NCBI GenBank assembly: GCA_910574715.1
Contig: CAJTCH010000018.1
Coordinates: 21,019 to 85,018 of the forward strand
Direction: 5' to 3'
Source: Lachnospiraceae bacterium
GTDB lineage: Bacteria; Bacillota; Clostridia; Lachnospirales; Lachnospiraceae
Length of the DNA: 64,000 nt
Positions 60,710-64,000 of this stretch are shown here, in pieces; within the stretch, counting starts at the first letter, position 1, and each line of letters opens with the position of its first letter. The notes under the pieces were generated by a model. The model ran no database searches, had not been told where the DNA came from, and saw only the letters and a list, made by a program, of their open reading frames with translations. Made by a program: the position numbers and the translations under genes.

Positions 60710-60943
60710 TTATTGCTTAACCGCTGTTCCTGTACCAAAGATTATGATCTGGGATTTCCGAAAAGACAACCGATAGAGCATATACTGATAGAAAGTAACC
60801 ATCAGGCAGATTGCAGTATTAAACCTAATTACCAGATATTCATTCCCCGAAATCACCCCATCGTTCTGCCACAAAGTCATTGTATAATAGGCAGACATCA
60901 AAATTGAATCCCTGTCCGGCTCCCAGTTTCTTACATCCATCAA
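60710..60943 (-). CDS. Unrecognised ORF upstream of the LytTR regulator
   Basis: A 77-residue frame (MMDVRNWEPDRDSILMSAYY, then EYLVIRFNTAICLMVTFYQY, ending GTGTAVKQ) with one weak hydrophobic stretch. It is open further upstream, to about ITVAVKSKHALMDVR, so the ORF start may not be the true start. Context is the decayed permease upstream and the intact regulator downstream. It may be the last part of a broken gene; no family is recognised. Confidence 0.3.
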   Translation of the reverse strand: MMDVRNWEPDRDSILMSAYYTMTLWQNDGVISGNEYLVIRFNTAICLMVTFYQYMLYRLSFRKSQIIIFGTGTAVKQ

Positions 60944-60954
60944 TGCGTGTTTGC

Positions 60955-62094
60955 TTTTTACAGCGACCGTAATAAATCCTTATCATTTAAAATATAACTT
61001 GCAGCTCCATCCTGCCCGCGGTCATAAAAAACTGCTGTATTCCACATCTCCTGCAAAGGCAAGTTCCTTTTTTACTCCTGTGTCCGTATTTTCTGCCATA
61101 TCCAGATCATCGGGCAAAAACCAATAATGTTCCGTATTATTTTTTCGGTTGATGTAAAAAAAATCCCCGGTTCTACTTCCACTTCTATTCCTGTTGCTTT
61201 GAAAAATCCGCTTGCACTGATAAAATTTTTATAATAATCTTTCTCACGCTATTCTTCCATAAGCCTGCCATTTTCATCATAATTCTCCCTTGCAACGCCG
61301 CTGCCCAGCAGGCGTGCAATTTCCACTTCCCGGTAATTGATGATTTTTACGCCATAATCCGTAGCAGCAGACTCTACATCATGCTCCGTCAACCCATCCG
61401 CATCCCCAAGATAACGGTAGGACATATCATTATCCTCGCCTGCGGCAATCGTCGCCCCCTGAATATAATTCGTTGCAGAATAGAATACCGCAAATAAGGC
61501 TCCTGCCAGAAGAAACGTGACAATCAGCATGTTGCGTACAACGGATACTCCCTGAAATTTCAACATTCCAAACGAGATCAAATTCCTGTAATATTTCTGC
61601 GGATTTTCTCCCCGTTTATGCACTGCAACCGAATATACCATGATCCGATACATGCCAATCAAGACCAAAATGTAAAAAGCATAAGCGAAACCTCTAAGCG
61701 TCATTTTAAAAACAGCGCTGATTACAAACGGAATCATCAGTCCGCCCAATATTCCAAGTACAATCAAAATCAGACCTGTAACCAGATATTTCCGGTCAGC
61801 ATCGTTCCGGACCGGCTCAGTTCTCCGCTCCTCATTTAAAATCTCAATCAGGTTTACATGTTTCATAAAGCTGCCTGTCATTCCCATGACCATAACAGAT
61901 ACAAGCAGAACAAACAGGACAGAACCAAACAGACCGGACAGGGATAAGCCAAAGCTGTCACCTTCCACACTCCGGATCAAATGCTCGTAGAGCTTTCCAA
62001 ACCCAAATGCTATCATCCCGCCAATGAAAATACCGGCCACAGATCGTTTACCAATCAGAATAACCATAAGCAGCGTCATCGTTCCCACCACCAT
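60955..62094 (-). pseudogene. Decayed FtsX-like (Bce-type) ABC permease
   Basis: The best frame (62094-61249) reads IGKRSVAGIFIGGMIAFGFG, helices such as YLVTGLILIVLGILGGLMIP and FAYAFYILVLIGMYRIMVYS, and an outer domain to GVARENYDENGRLMEE, where a TAG interrupts it. The same frame continues REKDYYKNFISASGFF and TGIEVEVEPG. It then needs a shift to read INRKNNTEHYWFLPDDLDMA, and another to read YDRGQDGAASYILNDKDL. The N-terminus is also shortened. A nonsense codon plus at least two frameshifts make it a pseudogene. Confidence 0.8.
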
Positions 62095-62300
62095 TCAATT
62101 TCCTTAATTCATTCAGCAAATCTTCCAAAAATTCCTTCTGTCTCCATTGTTGGTCAATTCCGAATCAACCTTCCCATCTTTCATCATGATCACGCGGTCA
62201 CAGTAGCTTGCGGAAAATGTATCGTGTGTTACCATCAATATCGTTGCTCCCAGTGTTTTCTTTGTCTCAATAAATGCCCCAATGACAGCCTCGCTAGCGT
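62048..62300 (-). pseudogene. C-terminal fragment of a Bce-type ABC ATP-binding protein
   Basis: The frame AVIGAFIETKKTLGATILMV then THDTFSASYCDRVIMMKDGK gives the H-loop and C-terminus of a BceA-like ATPase; Walker A, signature and Walker B are gone. After NNGDRR a one-base deletion shifts the frame; restoring it gives EFLEDLLNELRKLNGGGNDD, as in complete members. The 5' side is cut near 62297 by the IS1634-like remnant. Confidence 0.8.
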
Positions 62301-62985
62301 GAGTTTCAGACTTTTTGATCAAAGAGACCTGAGAACCCTTATGTTTCAAGGCGTTCTTAGGTCTCTTTGTGTGGTGCGTACAGATTTAGTTTAAACACGA
62401 CTTTCCATAACTTTTCTTGTTCTTTTGTCATTTTCCCAAGTACTCTTGTAAAATTCATTTTCTTCCCTATTGCTGACTGTATCACCCATCCATCATAAAT
62501 TCCATTTAACTCATCTAGCATTTTGTCCTTTGAAATACGGATCCCATTCTTTTCCATTTCCTTCATTAACATTTGTCCCAACAATAAGGAGCGTAGACAG
62601 ATAAATACATGAACCCGGATCTTCTGATCCGTCCAATGATAGACCGGCTTCAATGCTGCGAGAGAGAACTGACGCAGATCATTGCGTTTCTGCTTATTGT
62701 GCCCTCTGCGGCAGATATCATTTCTGGCATTATTACTGTCTATGAAGGTGTAATAATTTGTATAATCTAAAGACAGGAAATCCAAATCATCCGGGAACAA
62801 ACCCGTAATTGTTTCCGTAATGGTATCTTCGGCCAATTCAAGCTGTTCCAGTGTCAGGCCATCCATCTGGTCCCAGAAATGTTGGGATGTCATAGAACCG
62901 GGATCTATTTTTAGATGATAGGGAAGGCTTGTCTTTTTAAACCAGTCCGAAAAAGCGTTCTTACTGCCCGGAGAGCAAGCCCGGC
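62297..62985 (-). mobile_element. IS1634-like insertion remnant
   Basis: This interval joins the BceA fragment on one side and the serine recombinase start on the other. It contains a transposase ORF with an internal deletion and a terminator-like hairpin near the end. Exact ends are uncertain, because I saw no clear terminal inverted repeat or target duplication. Confidence 0.55.
62321..62368 (-). terminator. Hairpin overlapping the transposase stop
   Basis: AAAGAGACCT with AGGTCTCTTT, then AGAAC/GTTCT and CCTT/AAGG, form a long stem on the minus strand at the end of the transposase ORF. It may be a transposon-encoded terminator. Confidence 0.6.
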
Positions 62986-63061
62986 GGGCAAGCTCATCGT
63001 CCCTTGAGAGTCGCTCATAAAGAGCAGTTATTCTGTTGTCTCCAGCCGTCCTGTTGTTCAT
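62357..63061 (-). pseudogene. Chimeric ORF: serine recombinase start joined to an IS1634-like transposase with internal deletion
   Basis: The first 25 residues, MNNRTAGDNRITALYERLSR and onward, are the start of an ICE-type large serine recombinase with the catalytic SRDDE-type segment. From about residue 28 (CSPGSKNAFSDWFKKTSLPY) the protein is IS1634/IS4-type transposase: HFWDQMDGLTLEQLELAEDT and FLSLDYTNYYTFIDSNNARN. At FSLA-LKPVYHWTDQKIR the middle of the transposase is missing and its C-terminal part follows. Neither enzyme is complete. Confidence 0.8.
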
Positions 63062-63297
63062 GTTGAACTCCTTTCCAGCTGGCTCATCTGTGGTAAATCC
63101 ATCATACCACAGTTTCCGCCCCCTGTCATCATTTCGTTGCAGATTAAACGGGATATTTTTTCACCGAGCGTGTCGGCATATCCCGAACCCGTATACACTC
63201 TGACCTTTAAAAGCGTCCCGCCGATCCTGCGGTAAAAAAAGCCAGCCGCAGACGGGCTGGACTCTGCCATATCATTATTCAATTTTACTGCCTCCAT
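63058..63297 (-). CDS. Transposon-encoded TnpW-like protein
   Basis: 79 residues. FFYRRIGGTLLKVRVYTGSG, TLGEKISRLICNE and the C-terminal MDLPQMSQLERS resemble the TnpW family found directly upstream of serine recombinase genes in clostridial conjugative transposons. The stop overlaps the recombinase start by 4 bases, the usual coupling. It is intact, but its partner is broken. Confidence 0.7.
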   Translation of the reverse strand: MEAVKLNNDMAESSPSAAGFFYRRIGGTLLKVRVYTGSGYADTLGEKISRLICNEMMTGGGNCGMMDLPQMSQLERSST

Positions 63298-63371
63298 TAT
63301 GCAATCCTTTCTTTCGCTTCACACACATATACCTTATATGTGAAAATCAGTTACGCGAAAGGAGGGGCAGG

Positions 63372-63500
63372 ATGTGGGATACGGGTAAAATGGAAATCCG
63401 GTTACTATGTGCAGAAGTCAGAGAACTGAATGGTTCCCCGAACATTGAATGTAAATGTGCCTTGACCGGAAATTGCAGACGCTTGACTGATAACGAGTAA
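63372..63500 (+). CDS. Hypothetical small protein, 42 residues
   Basis: MWDTGKMEIRLLCAEVRELN followed by GSPNIECKCALTGNCRRLTD and NE. GGAGGGG lies a few bases before the ATG. The protein is Cys-rich (four cysteines), which could bind a metal. It lies between divergent mobile-element genes; no family recognised. Confidence 0.4.
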   Translation: MWDTGKMEIRLLCAEVRELNGSPNIECKCALTGNCRRLTDNE

Positions 63501-63567
63501 CTGTTTATAATATTGAAGATATTACATAAGATGATGTGGCAGGATTGATGGATTGGAGTAGATTTTT

Positions 63568-63917
63568 ATGAAGAACTTATTTGAACATACCAGCGCACCG
63601 TGGATTCGGTATAGCAGTTATGAATATAAGACAGGCAATGACAATAACCTCTACATAACGGTTTCCAAAGATGCAAAACCGGAAATGTACCATCCCATGC
63701 AGGAGGCAGAACAGCTTGTCATGGATGCCATAAATGAAAGGATTCGCCCGTTATCGTATGGGATTTCCATTCCCTGCTCGTCATGGTGCAGATGTGCTTT
63801 TCCTTCATGCTCACGGATAAAGACAGTGATATGCGTATGTGCAAACACTGTAAAAAAGCCTTTGTCGCAAGCAGGAAGGGGAATGAGTTTTGCAGCCAGA
63901 AGGAGACTGTAAAATAA
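63568..63917 (+). pseudogene. Frameshifted zinc-ribbon protein of mobile-element type
   Basis: The first frame reads MKNLFEHTSAPWIRYSSYEY to INERIRPLSYGISIP, then loses sense. A shift near 63770 opens LLVMVQMCFSFMLTDKDSDM and CKHCKKAFVASRKGNEFC, ending at TAA 63915-63917. The CxxC then C pattern looks like the C-terminal zinc ribbon of a DUF6076-like family seen in Lachnospiraceae mobile elements (recalled, not searched). Inactive as it stands. Confidence 0.65.
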
Positions 63918-64000
63918 ACTGTGTATTGTCGTAAATTGGTATGTAAAATCTTGTTTTTTCGACATTTCTAAAATCAATTCCCAGTGCCGATTTTTTTACA

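Noticed and set aside
1..64000. CRISPR array, tRNA or rRNA genes
   Set aside because: No regularly spaced repeat-spacer pattern, tRNA cloverleaf or rRNA-like block was seen when reading the window; a dedicated tRNA/CRISPR scan was not possible here.

Overview
The window looks like a chromosomal segment of a spore-forming anaerobic Bacillota of the family Lachnospiraceae (Clostridium scindens / Dorea-like; the genus is inference). Supporting signs are an alpha/beta-type small acid-soluble spore protein, GerW and a SpoVE/FtsW-type protein, a six-gene Rnf complex, a biotin-dependent sodium-pump decarboxylase, Gram-positive sigma-A promoters and AGGAGG-type ribosome sites. I saw no rRNA, tRNA or CRISPR array. 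From about 1.7 to 35.9 kb nearly everything lies on the minus strand, and from 36 kb on the strands alternate.

1-7.5 kb: the 3' part of a hybrid histidine kinase, a truncated D,D-carboxypeptidase, a promoter-plus-terminator unit without an evident gene (candidate small RNA), a SASP gene, then asp23-like / fakA-like / recG behind a clear promoter, and rpmB. 7.6-18 kb: a sporulation and envelope block (small membrane protein, GerW, DUF2953, a PBP overlapping an FtsW/RodA/SpoVE protein), a U32 peptidase-family protein, zapA, ruvB, ruvA, a Gx-family membrane protein and a NusG-domain-II protein. 18-25.4 kb: apbE diverges from that pair and faces the rnfCDGEAB operon; ApbE is the expected flavinylating enzyme for RnfG and RnfD. 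25.6-30.5 kb: rpsA, ispH, cmk, an HI0933/BaiN-like flavoprotein and an RpiR regulator.

30.6-36 kb: a five-gene sodium-translocating decarboxylase operon carrying both a 5S/OadA-type and a 12S/MmdA-type carboxyltransferase, with a separate biotin carrier, OadB and an OadG extended by a lipoprotein domain. 36-44.5 kb: a POT peptide transporter and an Xaa-Pro aminopeptidase operon whose promoters are nearly identical over 29 bases, suggesting a shared peptide-use regulon, plus an ABC exporter pair and a MATE pump. 44.6-53.4 kb: an amidohydrolase, an isopropylmalate synthase fused to an AraC-type DNA-binding domain, a sodium:solute symporter with a palindromic operator, and a GlnKL-like two-component system upstream of a PTS EIIC-type membrane protein.

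53.4-64 kb is an accessory region rich in decay. Fragments of an ATPase/nuclease, a MaoC hydratase and a transketolase are joined end to end. Next comes an apparently intact LytTR two-component system with its lipoprotein-ABC operon and a textbook pair of LytTR direct repeats at that operon's promoter. Then come a decayed Bce-like ABC transporter, a dead IS1634-like transposase fused to the start of a large serine recombinase, a TnpW-like gene, and a frameshifted zinc-ribbon gene. The most unusual items are the LeuA-AraC fusion, the shared POT/PepP promoter, the dual-carboxyltransferase sodium pump and the candidate small RNA.
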